From Actinomadura mexicana (GTDB taxonomy: Bacteria; Actinomycetota; Actinomycetes; Streptosporangiales; Streptosporangiaceae), in the NCBI RefSeq assembly GCF_900188105.1, contig NZ_FZNP01000010.1, positions 62,001 through 126,000 of the forward strand: DNA of 64,000 nt, given 5' to 3'. The position numbers were made by a program, and so were the translations under genes. Shown here one piece after another: positions 1-7,956 of this stretch (position 1 is the first letter of the stretch; the number at the start of each line of letters is the position of its first letter). A model generated the notes under the pieces. That model was given only the letters and a program-made list of their open reading frames with translations, was not told the DNA's origin and made no database searches.

Positions 1-267
1 GTCCTGAACGTCGGCGTCCGCACCCGCCGCCCCGGCCTGCTCCCTTCTCGACCAGCGGGCCTCCCGCGCGCCGCCGCCCATCCGCTCCCCGATGCGCGGA
101 TGCGCCGCGAGCGCCTCCTCGACGTCCGCCCAGGACAGCTCGTCCAGCGCCCGCCTCGACGCGGCGCGCAGCGCGGCGGGATCGGCGTAGACCCGCCCGG
201 CGACCGCGGCGATCCACCGGCGGGACGCGCAGCACGCCGCCAGTTCCTCGGTGCTCGGTTCCACCAC
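1..267 (-). CDS. uraD: OHCU decarboxylase (UraD), N-terminal part, cut by window edge
   Basis: This is the first 89 codons of a minus-strand gene that runs off the left edge. The translation contains HPRIGER, the signature of 2-oxo-4-hydroxy-4-carboxy-5-ureidoimidazoline decarboxylase, followed by a Ser-Arg-Arg-Glu-Gln-Ala-Gly segment that also fits the family. The enzyme performs the last step from urate to S-allantoin in the cytosol. Two GTG codons (267 and 264) can start it and neither has a strong Shine-Dalgarno sequence. It is divergent from a PucR-type regulator, which fits purine catabolism. The C-terminal half is outside the window. Confidence 0.85.
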   Translation of the reverse strand, partial: MVEPSTEELAACCASRRWIAAVAGRVYADPAALRAASRRALDELSWADVEEALAAHPRIGERMGGGAREARWSRREQAGAAGADADVQD

Positions 268-347
268 GCCTGCAGTACACAAGGCCGTCCCGCTACGCGT
301 CGAGGGACAGGACGTCCGAACTGTGGCGCCGGTCAGGGGACGTGTTT

Positions 348-361
348 TGTAGGTTGCTACA
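348..361. promoter_or_regulatory. Inverted repeat TGTAG-gttg-CTACA before pucR
   Basis: A perfect 5-bp inverted repeat with a 4-bp spacer ends one base before the chosen pucR ATG, in the uraD/pucR divergent region. It is well placed for autoregulation. That it is a PucR site is inference. Confidence 0.35.
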
Positions 362-362
362 T

Positions 363-1805
363 ATGAAGCTGCGTTCGCTGCTCGCCATGCCCGGACTGCG
401 GCTGGAGGTCGTCACCGGGGAGGACGAGCTGGACCGGCCGATCCGCTGGGTCGTCACCACCGACCTGATCGACCCGGGCCGCTACCTGCGCGGCGGCGAA
501 CTCGTGCTCACCGGCCTCGTCTGGCGGACGGGCCCCGCCGACTCCGAGGCGTTCGCCGCGGCCCTCGCCGCCGCGGGCGTGTCCGGCCTGGCCGCGTGGG
601 ACCTCACGCTCGGCGCCATCCCGGACGATCTCGTGGCGGCCTGCCGCCGACACCGGCTGCCGCTGTTCGAGGTCCCGGAGGACGTGGCGTTCGCGACCGT
701 GACCGAGGAGGTCGTCCGGCACCTGTCCGGCGCCCGCGCGGCCGACCTCACCGCCCTGCTGGACCGGCACCGCCGCCTGGTCGAGGGGACCGGGCTCGGC
801 GCCGTCCTCGACCTGGTCGGCCACTGCCACGTCCTCGCCCCGACCGGGCGCGTCGTGGCGGGCCCGCCGCCGGCCGACCCGGCCGCCCTGGCCGCCGCGT
901 TCCTCACCGCGCCCCGGCTGCCGCACCACGTCCCGGGCCAGGACATGTCGATCCTCCCGGTGTCCCCCGCCGACACGTCCCGGGTCGCCGACTGGTTCGT
1001 GGCGCTTGAGGGCGACTTCGCCGACTGGCCGCCCGAACGCCGCACGATGGCCGGCGAACTCGCCGCGATCGTCGACCTGGAACGGGCCCGGCTGCGCGCC
1101 GACGACCGCTCGTCGCAGGACATCGTGACCGCCGCCTTCGCCGGGGACGACCTCCCGGACCAGCGGGAGCCCGCCTCGCCCGTCGTGGCCGTCGCCGCGT
1201 CCGCGCAGGGCACGCTGCGCCCGGGCGAGCTGCGCACCGTCCTCTCCGAGGCCGTGCCCGCGCCGCGCCCGGTGGTCGGGCTGCTGGACGGGGAGGCCGT
1301 CGCGCTCGTCCCGTCCGGCGGGCGGGACGTCGCCGCCGCCGTCCAGGACGCTCTCGGCCTCCTCGCCCCCGGCCTGGCGGGCACCCGCGTGGCCGTCGGG
1401 GTGAGCGGCGCCGCCGTGCCCCCCGGCCTGCGCGGCGCCATCGAGGAGGCCCGCCACGCCCGCCGCCTCGCCGCGACCCGCCCCTCCCCGGTGTGCGTCG
1501 TCCGGCACGAGGAGCTCGCGACCCACGTGCTGCTGCTCGCCAGCGTGCCGGACGACGTCCGCCGGATGTTCCGGGTGCGCCTCCTGGACCCCCTGCACTC
1601 CTACGACGAGGCCCACGGCGCCGACCTCGTCCGGACGCTGGAGGCGTTCCTGCGCAACTCCGGCTCCTGGACGCGCTGCGCCGAGGAGCTCCACCTCCAC
1701 GTCAACTCGGTCCGCTACCGCATCCAGCGCATCCAGGACCTGACCGGCCGGGACCTGTCCCGGATGGAGGACCGCGTCGACTTCTTCCTCGCGCTTCTCG
1801 TCTGA
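363..1805 (+). CDS. PucR-family transcriptional regulator
   Basis: A 480-aa regulator. Residues about 5-125 match the PucR N-terminal domain (MKLRSLLAMPGL start, then a VRWVVTTDL-like segment). The C-terminal 55 residues form the PucR helix-turn-helix, with SGSWTRCAEELHLHVNSVRY and the usual LTGRDL ending. The middle is a divergent GGDEF-like region. Family members control purine and related nitrogen catabolism genes. The divergent neighbour is uraD, which supports that role. An in-frame ATG at 342 exists, but homologues begin at MKLRSLL, so 363 is chosen. The 14-bp inverted repeat lies directly upstream. Confidence 0.85.
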   Translation: MKLRSLLAMPGLRLEVVTGEDELDRPIRWVVTTDLIDPGRYLRGGELVLTGLVWRTGPADSEAFAAALAAAGVSGLAAWDLTLGAIPDDLVAACRRHRLPLFEVPEDVAFATVTEEVVRHLSGARAADLTALLDRHRRLVEGTGLGAVLDLVGHCHVLAPTGRVVAGPPPADPAALAAAFLTAPRLPHHVPGQDMSILPVSPADTSRVADWFVALEGDFADWPPERRTMAGELAAIVDLERARLRADDRSSQDIVTAAFAGDDLPDQREPASPVVAVAASAQGTLRPGELRTVLSEAVPAPRPVVGLLDGEAVALVPSGGRDVAAAVQDALGLLAPGLAGTRVAVGVSGAAVPPGLRGAIEEARHARRLAATRPSPVCVVRHEELATHVLLLASVPDDVRRMFRVRLLDPLHSYDEAHGADLVRTLEAFLRNSGSWTRCAEELHLHVNSVRYRIQRIQDLTGRDLSRMEDRVDFFLALLV

Positions 1806-1838
1806 GCCGCGTCGCCCCGGACACGCGTCAGGCCCCTG

Positions 1839-2705
1839 TCAGGCCGTGGTGTGCCGCAGGAGCGCGGGCACGACCGTGTCCCAGGTCCGGCGCGGGAGCT
1901 CGCTTCCCGTGCCGGGCAGGACGAGGAGCTCGGCGGACGGGATCTCGGCGGCCAGCGCCCGGCCGTTGCCCAGCGGGAAGAAGGGGTCGTCCTCCCCGTG
2001 GACGACGAGGGTCGGGGCGGTGATCTCGGGGAGGCGCTCGCGCCAGCGGTCGCCGGAGTCCAGGGACGCGAAGACGGTCCCCATCTGGTTCGCCCGGTGC
2101 GCCTTGCCGGGGTCGGCCCCCTTGGTCACCGTGCGGTCCCAGATCCGCTCGACGCCCGCGCGGGCCTCGGCCTCGTCGAAGGACGGGCCCGACATGCGGC
2201 GGGCGTTCTCGACCTGGAAGGCGACCACCGACTCCCGGTCCGTCCAGTCGACCCGCGGCGGCTTCATGAAGCCCGCCATCAGCTCCGGGGCGTGCTCGGG
2301 CAGGTCGGCGTCGGCCGGTCCCGGGGCGGTGGGCCTGGTGGCGATGAGGGTGAGGGTGGTGACGCGGGCCGGGTGGTCCAGGGCGAGGAGCTGGGCGATC
2401 CAGCCGCCGACGCCGAACCCGGCGACGTGCGCGGACGGCAGCCCGAAGGCGTCGAGGACGCCGGCGGCGTCGGCGACGAGGTCGCGCAGCGTGTATCGGG
2501 GGGCCTCGGGATCGGCGGACTCGGACCGCCCCGTGTCGCGCTGGTCGTAGCGGACGGCGAACCTGCGGAGCGCGGCGAGGCGCTCGCACAGGTCGTCCGG
2601 CCACGTGAGCATCGTGGTGCCGATCAGCAGGATCGGCGGGGCGGACGGATCACCGAACGTCTCCGCGCACAGGTCCACCCCGTTGGCCTTGATGATTCTC
2701 TCCAT
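1839..2705 (-). CDS. Alpha/beta-hydrolase-fold protein lacking catalytic Ser and His
   Basis: A 288-aa protein with a clear alpha/beta-hydrolase fold: LLIGTTM oxyanion region, RYDQRDTGRS segment, and Asp in VHGEDDPFF. The nucleophile elbow, normally G-x-S-x-G, reads GFGVG (residues 96-100), with Gly at the Ser position (codon GGC). The usual catalytic His before ELPRRTW is Ser268 (codon AGC), in GTGSELPRRTW. Two of three triad residues are therefore absent while the fold and flanking residues are intact, which suggests a binding or regulatory pseudoenzyme. It lies 38 bp downstream of the Clp-N/HTH regulator in the same direction and may be co-transcribed. No strong Shine-Dalgarno sequence precedes the ATG. 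Confidence 0.85.
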   Translation of the reverse strand: MERIIKANGVDLCAETFGDPSAPPILLIGTTMLTWPDDLCERLAALRRFAVRYDQRDTGRSESADPEAPRYTLRDLVADAAGVLDAFGLPSAHVAGFGVGGWIAQLLALDHPARVTTLTLIATRPTAPGPADADLPEHAPELMAGFMKPPRVDWTDRESVVAFQVENARRMSGPSFDEAEARAGVERIWDRTVTKGADPGKAHRANQMGTVFASLDSGDRWRERLPEITAPTLVVHGEDDPFFPLGNGRALAAEIPSAELLVLPGTGSELPRRTWDTVVPALLRHTTA

Positions 2706-2743
2706 GACGGGGTGGACCGCGCGCGGACCCGGAACTCATCGCT

Positions 2744-3481
2744 TCAGGGCGTGTCCGTCCGGGCGGCGATGGCCTCCAGCACCGCGGTGATGTTGGCCTC
2801 GGCCGCCGCCTTGTCGACGCCCGCGCCGGAGAGGATCCCCGTGCCGTCCTCGAATTCGAGCAGGGCGAGGAGGATGTGCTCGGTGCCGACGTAGTTGTGG
2901 CCGAGGCGCAGGGCCTCGCGGAACGTCAGTTCGAGGGCCTTCTTGGCGTCCTGGTCGAAGGGGATGAGCTCGGGGATCTCCTCCCCCGCCTCCGGGGGCA
3001 GCGCCGCCGTGGCGGCCTGCCGGACGGTGTCCAGCAGGACGTCCTGGGCGAGGATCGCCCTGGCGGCGAGCGCCTCGGGCTCGGTGAGCAGGGCGAGGAC
3101 GAGGTGGGCCGGGGTGATCTCGGTGTTGCCGGCGGCGCGGGCCTCGCGCATCGAGGCCACGACGACGCTGCGAGCGCGCTCGGTGTAGCGGGAGAAGCCC
3201 TGCGAGGGGTCGAGGTCGGGCTTCTCCCCCTTGGGGACGAAGCGCTTCTGCGCCGCCTGCTTGCTGACGCCCATGCTCTTGCCGATCTCCGTCCAGGACG
3301 CGCCGGAGCGGCGGGCCTGGTCGACGAAGTGGCCGATGAGATGGTCGGCGACCTCGCCGAGGTGCTCGGCCGCGAGGACCGCGCTGGTCAGCTGTTCGAG
3401 GGTGTCGGTGTGGACCTTCTTGATGCTGTTGATCAGGTCGTCGAGGCGGACCTGGACGGCCGGCCGCTGGGGTTCGGTCAT
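2744..3481 (-). CDS. HTH regulator with C-terminal Clp-N (R-N) repeats
   Basis: A 245-aa protein. Residues about 58-82 form a helix-turn-helix (SWTEIGKSMGVSKQAAQKRF). Residues about 96-150 and 170-235 are two copies of the Clp N-terminal motif (ARSVVVASMREARAAGNTEITPAH..., then LELTFREALRLGHNYVGTEHILLALL). There is no AAA+ ATPase, so this is a DNA-binding protein with a peptide-binding Clp-N sensor rather than a Clp chaperone. The start ATG sits 2 bp from an operator array of four GTTGAC half-sites, which argues for autoregulation. The hydrolase-like gene follows in the same direction, and the OleD-like gene ends 50 bp upstream. Confidence 0.8.
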   Translation of the reverse strand: MTEPQRPAVQVRLDDLINSIKKVHTDTLEQLTSAVLAAEHLGEVADHLIGHFVDQARRSGASWTEIGKSMGVSKQAAQKRFVPKGEKPDLDPSQGFSRYTERARSVVVASMREARAAGNTEITPAHLVLALLTEPEALAARAILAQDVLLDTVRQAATAALPPEAGEEIPELIPFDQDAKKALELTFREALRLGHNYVGTEHILLALLEFEDGTGILSGAGVDKAAAEANITAVLEAIAARTDTP

Positions 3482-3482
3482 G

Positions 3483-3532
3483 CGTCAACCATAGGTTGAC
3501 GATCCTCGATCGTCAACCTCAAGTTGACGATC
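3483..3532. promoter_or_regulatory. Operator array: four alternating GTTGAC/GTCAAC half-sites
   Basis: CGTCAACC-ATA-GGTTGACG (3483-3501) is a perfect palindrome. GATCGTCAAC-N5-GTTGACGATC (3508-3532) is a second perfect palindrome with 10-bp arms. The inner half-sites also pair with each other around CTC (3495-3517). The array fills the gap between the OleD-like stop codon and the Clp-N/HTH start. Regulator identity is inferred from position. Confidence 0.7.
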
Positions 3533-4457
3533 ACCAGGCGGCGGCCCCGGCGAAGGACGTCGGGGCGGGGTCGTAGCCGAGGGACTCCCTCGCGGCGGTG
3601 GTGTCGAGGGTGCGTTCCAGGGCGAGATGGCTGATCGCGTAGCGGGTGAGGCGCGGCGGTTCGGGACGGCGGGCCAGCAGGAACGCACCCTCGGCCACGG
3701 CGGCGAGCGGGCGGGCGGCACGGGCGGGGACGTACACCGGCCGCGCCCGGACCCCGCGCTCGCGCAGGATCGCGCGGAACGCGTCGTCGATCGCGACCGG
3801 TGCGGCGTCCGCGACGTTGAAGACGCCGGAGGACACGGGGCCCGTCGCGGCCAGGACGCAGGCCTGGACGAGGTTCCCGACCGACGTCAGGCTGACGCGC
3901 TGGCGGCCCGTCCCGACGGCGGGCAGGACGGGGCCCCGCACGGCCGACAGGACGCGCGGCAGGAGCGTGGTGTCCCCGGGCCCGTAGACCGCGTGGGGGC
4001 GCAGGATGATCGCGCCGGCGCCGGCGGCGGCCCGTTCGGCGGCGGCCTTCGAGGCGCCGTAGGCGTTCAGGTAGCGGCGCACCGGGGCCTCGTCCTCGCG
4101 CGCCATGACGCTCGGCGCGAACGGGTCGTACACGCTGGCCGTGCTGACGTGCACGAACCGGGCTCCCGGGAAGCTCGCCAGGGCGTTGCGGGTCCCGGTG
4201 AGGTTGGCGGCGAAGAGGGCGGCGGCGGGTCCCCAGTCGGTGACGCCGCCCGCGCAGTGGACGACCGCGTCCACGGCGGGGACGTCCGGGAGCGGGCCCC
4301 GCGTCAGATCCCAGGACCGGTAGGGCGCGCCGCCCGCATGGCCGGGGGCCACCGCCGGGCGGCGGCCGAACGCGAGCACGGAGGTCCCCTCGGACGCGAG
4401 CGCGCGGCACACCGCGCCGCCGACGAAACCCGAGGCCCCCGTCACCGCGATCCTCAT
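3531..4457 (-). CDS. NAD-dependent epimerase/dehydratase (OleD-like 3-oxoacyl reductase)
   Basis: A 308-aa extended SDR. It has the N-terminal Rossmann motif GASGFVGGAV, an STASVYD catalytic Ser segment, and YGASK as the Tyr-Lys pair. The order of motifs (VTDWG, LRPHAVYGPGD, LLPRVL, LTRYAISHL, ESLGYDP) resembles OleD, the reductase of 2-alkyl-3-ketoacids in olefin/beta-lactone lipid pathways. The start ATG (4457) overlaps the ligase stop (ATGA), so it is translationally coupled as the last gene of the P450-ligase-reductase run. OleD assignment rests on motif order and context; another sugar or steroid SDR is possible. Confidence 0.65.
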   Translation of the reverse strand: MRIAVTGASGFVGGAVCRALASEGTSVLAFGRRPAVAPGHAGGAPYRSWDLTRGPLPDVPAVDAVVHCAGGVTDWGPAAALFAANLTGTRNALASFPGARFVHVSTASVYDPFAPSVMAREDEAPVRRYLNAYGASKAAAERAAAGAGAIILRPHAVYGPGDTTLLPRVLSAVRGPVLPAVGTGRQRVSLTSVGNLVQACVLAATGPVSSGVFNVADAAPVAIDDAFRAILRERGVRARPVYVPARAARPLAAVAEGAFLLARRPEPPRLTRYAISHLALERTLDTTAARESLGYDPAPTSFAGAAAW

Positions 4458-5983
4458 GGCGTCACCGTTCCGCGGTCCCCATGGGTCACCAGCTCGCGGA
4501 GCCGGTCCCGGTCGAGCTTGCGGGTGCGCCCGGAGCGGGGCAGCTCGTCCAGGACGACGATGCGGTCCGGGAGGGCGTCGTGGTCGATGACGTCCGGGAG
4601 GGCGCGGCGCAGCCGGTCGGGCAGGTCGCCGGGGCCGACCACCGCCAGGACGACCTCCTCGTCCCCGGTCCGCGGGTCCGGCACCCCCACGATGGCGGCC
4701 TCGGCCACGCCGGGCAGCGCGGCGATCGACGGTTCGTACAGGCCGGGGTAGAGGTTGAACTTGCCGCGGATCAGCATGTCCTTCTTGCGTCCCGTCAGGA
4801 CGAGGCGGCCGCCGTCCAGGCGCGCGAGGTCGCCGGTCGGCAGCTCGGCGACGGGGTCCGCGCCGAGGTAGCCGCGGCAGAGGTTGGGGCCGGACAGCAG
4901 CAGCTCCCCGTCGCCGTCCAGGCGGGCGCCGACGCCGGGCAGCGGCGCGCCGAGCAGGTCGCCGGGCCCGGCGTGCGCGAGCTTCTCCCTCGCCGAGGCG
5001 ATCGCCACCGGAAGGATCTCCGTCATCGCGTACACCGACAGGACCTCCGCGCGGGGGGCGGCCTCGACCGCCCGCCGCAGCACGGCCGCGGGCGCGGGCG
5101 CCGCGCCGAGCAGCACGTACCGGACGGACGGCGGCAGCTCGCGGCACGCGTCCAGGATCTCGGCCAGGTGGACCGGTACGCAGAACGTGTGCGTGGCCCG
5201 CCGCTCGCGCATCAGCCGTGCGAAGTCGGCCGGGGCGCAGAGCAGCGGCGGCATCGACCAGCGGGCGCCCGCGATCAGCGTCGGCAGGCCGAGCATGAGC
5301 TGGTCGGTGTGGACGACGTCCCCCGGCCCGAGCGGCAGCCGGGACCGGAACAGGTCGAGCGCCGCCGCCAGCGACGCCTGCGTGTGGACGACCGCACGGG
5401 GGTCCGCCGTCGTCCCCGACGTGAAGATCACGGCGGCGGGCGCGTCCGGATCGGCCTCCCGGTCGGGCTCGGGGGCCTCGCCCCGGGCCAGGCGCGCGAA
5501 GGACAGCGCGCCCCGGGGCACGCCCGGCAGCCGGCGGCCGACGTGGACGTGCCGCATCCGGCCTTCGCCCGGGATCCGCAGGTCGGCGAGGTTCGGCAGG
5601 AGCAGCCCGCGCCGCCGCGCGTACGCCCGGACGGGCCGGAGCCTGCTCCCCGCGTACAGCACCGACTCGGCCGCCGACCAGCGGGGCCGAGCCAGCCGCA
5701 GCCGCGCGGTGAACATCTCCGGCCCGGCCCCCGGGTCGGCGAACACGACCACTCCCCCGGCCGCGACCACGCCCAGCGCGAGGACGAGCGACTCCGGCGA
5801 GGGGCGCACCGAGAACAGCACGCCGTCGCCCGGGGCGAGCCCGCCGGACAGCAGCCCGTGCCGGACGGCGAGCACCTGCCGCCGCAGGTCGCCGTAGGTC
5901 AGCTCCGTCCCGTCCCCGGAGATCAGGGCGACGGCGGCGGGCGTTCGCGCCGCCTGGTCGAGCAGCCGCCGGACGAGCGTCAT
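4454..5983 (-). CDS. AMP-dependent synthetase/ligase (OleC-like)
   Basis: A 509-aa ANL-superfamily enzyme. The P-loop reads TSGTTADPRAVVHT (residues 188-201), departing from the usual TSG[ST]TGxPKG because the glycine and lysine are replaced. YAMTEILPVAIAS corresponds to the YGxTE motif and resembles the TExLPVA form of OleC, the beta-lactone synthetase. A GDLARLDGGRLVLTGRKKDM hinge and a C-terminal PRSGRTRK lysine region are present. It adenylates a carboxylate or 3-hydroxyacid. It overlaps its neighbours at both ends (ATGA at 5980-5983 and 4454-4457), forming a coupled cassette with the P450 and OleD-like reductase. An ordinary acyl-CoA or acyl-AMP ligase cannot be excluded. Confidence 0.7.
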   Translation of the reverse strand: MTLVRRLLDQAARTPAAVALISGDGTELTYGDLRRQVLAVRHGLLSGGLAPGDGVLFSVRPSPESLVLALGVVAAGGVVVFADPGAGPEMFTARLRLARPRWSAAESVLYAGSRLRPVRAYARRRGLLLPNLADLRIPGEGRMRHVHVGRRLPGVPRGALSFARLARGEAPEPDREADPDAPAAVIFTSGTTADPRAVVHTQASLAAALDLFRSRLPLGPGDVVHTDQLMLGLPTLIAGARWSMPPLLCAPADFARLMRERRATHTFCVPVHLAEILDACRELPPSVRYVLLGAAPAPAAVLRRAVEAAPRAEVLSVYAMTEILPVAIASAREKLAHAGPGDLLGAPLPGVGARLDGDGELLLSGPNLCRGYLGADPVAELPTGDLARLDGGRLVLTGRKKDMLIRGKFNLYPGLYEPSIAALPGVAEAAIVGVPDPRTGDEEVVLAVVGPGDLPDRLRRALPDVIDHDALPDRIVVLDELPRSGRTRKLDRDRLRELVTHGDRGTVTP

Positions 5984-7149
5984 GCCGCCCTCCCTTCCGG
6001 GGATCGTGCGGACCGGACGACCAGCCGGCGGTACGTCGGGATCAGCACGTTCCGGGCGGCGGCGCGGCGCGTGACCGTGAGCGGCGCGGCGGCGAGCAGC
6101 GTCCGGGCGACCAGGCGGATCTGCGCCACCGCCAGCGGGTACCCGATGCAGAAGTGGGGCCCGGCGCCGAACCACAGGCGGCGCAGCTCGGGCGGGTGCG
6201 GGCGGTCCAGGTCGAACGGGCCGTGGGCGCGGCAGCAGTTGTGCGTGGCGATCAGCACCCGGTCGCCGGGGCGGATCGCCGCGCCCCCGACCACGGCCGG
6301 GCGGTGCACGCTGCGCAGCATGACCGGCGTCGGCGTCGCGACCCGCATCGCCTCCTCGACGGCCCGGTCGAGGAGCGCCGGGTCCCCCGCGACGCGGCCG
6401 AGCTGCCCGTGGTCGGCGAGCAGGGCGATCAGGCGCGGCAGCAGCGTGGCGACGGTCTCGGTGCCGGTCAGGAAGAACGCGCCGGCGGCGCCGCGCGCCT
6501 CCTCCCGCGACAGGCCGAGGGCCCGCATCCGTCCCATGACCGTGGACTCGTCCCCCGCCAGGTAGGACTTCGCCGCGATGTCGCCGAGCGGGTCGAGCAC
6601 GGCGCGGGCGCGCCGGACCTGGGACGGGGAGAGCCGCCGCGTGCGCAGCGACACCATCGAGACGATCCTCTCGCCCCGCTCGAACAGGTCCCGGTAGGCG
6701 TCCTCGGTGCCGCCTTCGAGCCCGATGACCTCGCCGATCACGGCCCCGGCCATGACCCGCGCCGCGTCCACCAGGTCGACGGCCGCGCCGCGTCCGAGCC
6801 GGTCCGACAGCGCGGCCAGCGGCTCGGCCAGCACGCGGGCGCACAGCGCCTCGGTGTAGGACGGGGCGAACAGGTCGGTCAGGCGGCGGCGGAGGGCGCG
6901 GTGGGCGTCGCCCTCCATGTTGAGCAGCACGGACGGCCCGAGCACGGGCGTCCACAGCTCGCCGGGCGAGCCGGGGCCGTCCTTGCGGAAGGTCTCGCCG
7001 TCCATGAGGATCCCGCGGGCCAGGGCGGCGTCGTTCACGACCACCCCCACCCCGGGCACGCGCACGATCGGCCCGCGCCGCGCGACGCCGCGCAGGAGCG
7101 GGTAGGCGAGCGGGTGCGCGGTCAGGTAGAGCCGCTTCTCCCAGTTCAT
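5980..7149 (-). CDS. Cytochrome P450, cluster member 1
   Basis: A 389-aa P450. The heme-binding loop is FGAGPHFCIGYPLA near the C-terminus, the K-helix ExxR is EEAMR, and the I-helix reads TGTETV in place of the common AGxET. There is no membrane anchor, as in soluble bacterial class I enzymes. It is related to the divergent P450 at 9149-10333: both are short, begin similarly, and end in a VL(I/V)P(T/S)Y segment. It precedes the ligase with an ATGA overlap and follows the GT2 gene by 16 bp. It probably oxidises the lipid made by the adjacent KASIII/ligase/reductase set; the substrate is unknown. Confidence 0.85.
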   Translation of the reverse strand: MNWEKRLYLTAHPLAYPLLRGVARRGPIVRVPGVGVVVNDAALARGILMDGETFRKDGPGSPGELWTPVLGPSVLLNMEGDAHRALRRRLTDLFAPSYTEALCARVLAEPLAALSDRLGRGAAVDLVDAARVMAGAVIGEVIGLEGGTEDAYRDLFERGERIVSMVSLRTRRLSPSQVRRARAVLDPLGDIAAKSYLAGDESTVMGRMRALGLSREEARGAAGAFFLTGTETVATLLPRLIALLADHGQLGRVAGDPALLDRAVEEAMRVATPTPVMLRSVHRPAVVGGAAIRPGDRVLIATHNCCRAHGPFDLDRPHPPELRRLWFGAGPHFCIGYPLAVAQIRLVARTLLAAAPLTVTRRAAARNVLIPTYRRLVVRSARSPEGRAA

Positions 7150-7165
7150 CGGGTGTCCCGCGCTT

Positions 7166-7954
7166 TCATCGGATGTCCACGACGTCGGGCCGGTAGCGGT
7201 GGTCGGCGTACCAGCCGAGCGTCCTGACCAGGCCGAACGCGCGGAGCCTGCGCACGGACCCGTACACGGCGACGTCCTTGCGCAGCCCGTAGGCGTCGGT
7301 CACGTAGCGGACGCGGTTGACCAGCGCGCGGTCCTCGTGGACGTCCTCGATGCGGGTGCGGGGGAAGCCGCCCGCCCGCTCGTACAGGTCGGCGGTGATC
7401 GCGAGGTTGCAGCCCGGCATCATCACGTACGGGCCGAGGTAGAAAGGGTCCTGGTTGCCGGGGCGGAACCGCCCGAACAGGGCGGCGAGGTCGATGACGG
7501 CGGGCAGCAGGCGGCGCTCCCAGAACTTCAGGGGGAACTCGTCGGTGCGCGGCAGCAGCGGCCCCGACACCATCTCCAGCCCCTCGCCGAACGCCCGCCT
7601 CACCGCCGCGACCCAGCCGCGATGGGGCAGGCAGTCGGCGTCGGTGCGGGCGACGTGCGTGGCCCCCGCGCTGATCGCGTGCCGGACGCCGGTGTCGGCG
7701 GCGGCGCCCGTCCCCTTCTGCGGCTCGTGGACGATCCGGACGTCGAACGCCGCGGCGCCCGCGGCGAACTCCTTGACGGCGGTGGCGGTCGCGTCCGTGC
7801 TGCCGTTGTCGACCACGACGAGCGTGAAGCCGGTGTCGGTCTGCGCGGCGAGGCGGCGCAGCGTCGCGCCGATCGAGCGCTCCTCGTTGTAGGCGGGAAC
7901 GACGATCCAGAGGTTCATCGGGTCCGCCGGGTCCATCGGGTCCGCCTGGTCCAT
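7166..7954 (-). CDS. Glycosyltransferase family 2
   Basis: A 262-aa GT-A fold enzyme with VVPAYNEERSIG at the N-terminus, DNGSTD, and a metal-binding ARTDADC segment. It has no obvious membrane helices. Three in-frame ATGs (7954, 7936, 7918) fall in a short duplicated stretch encoding MDxADP. The first is chosen because a GGAG lies 8-9 bp upstream, 2 bp after the KASIII stop; the later ATGs have none. A sugar-transfer role on the lipid product is plausible from context. Donor and acceptor are unknown. Confidence 0.8.
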   Translation of the reverse strand: MDQADPMDPADPMNLWIVVPAYNEERSIGATLRRLAAQTDTGFTLVVVDNGSTDATATAVKEFAAGAAAFDVRIVHEPQKGTGAAADTGVRHAISAGATHVARTDADCLPHRGWVAAVRRAFGEGLEMVSGPLLPRTDEFPLKFWERRLLPAVIDLAALFGRFRPGNQDPFYLGPYVMMPGCNLAITADLYERAGGFPRTRIEDVHEDRALVNRVRYVTDAYGLRKDVAVYGSVRRLRAFGLVRTLGWYADHRYRPDVVDIR

Positions 7955-7956
7955 CG

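Noticed and set aside
357-1700. Long antisense ORF opposite pucR, and similar antisense ORFs opposite most genes
   Set aside because: These are shadow frames produced by high GC content; they show Arg/Gly/Ala-rich composition and no family motifs.
1839-2705. OleB for the OleACD-like cluster
   Set aside because: OleB needs an Asp nucleophile of the haloalkane-dehalogenase type. This protein has Gly there and lacks the catalytic His.
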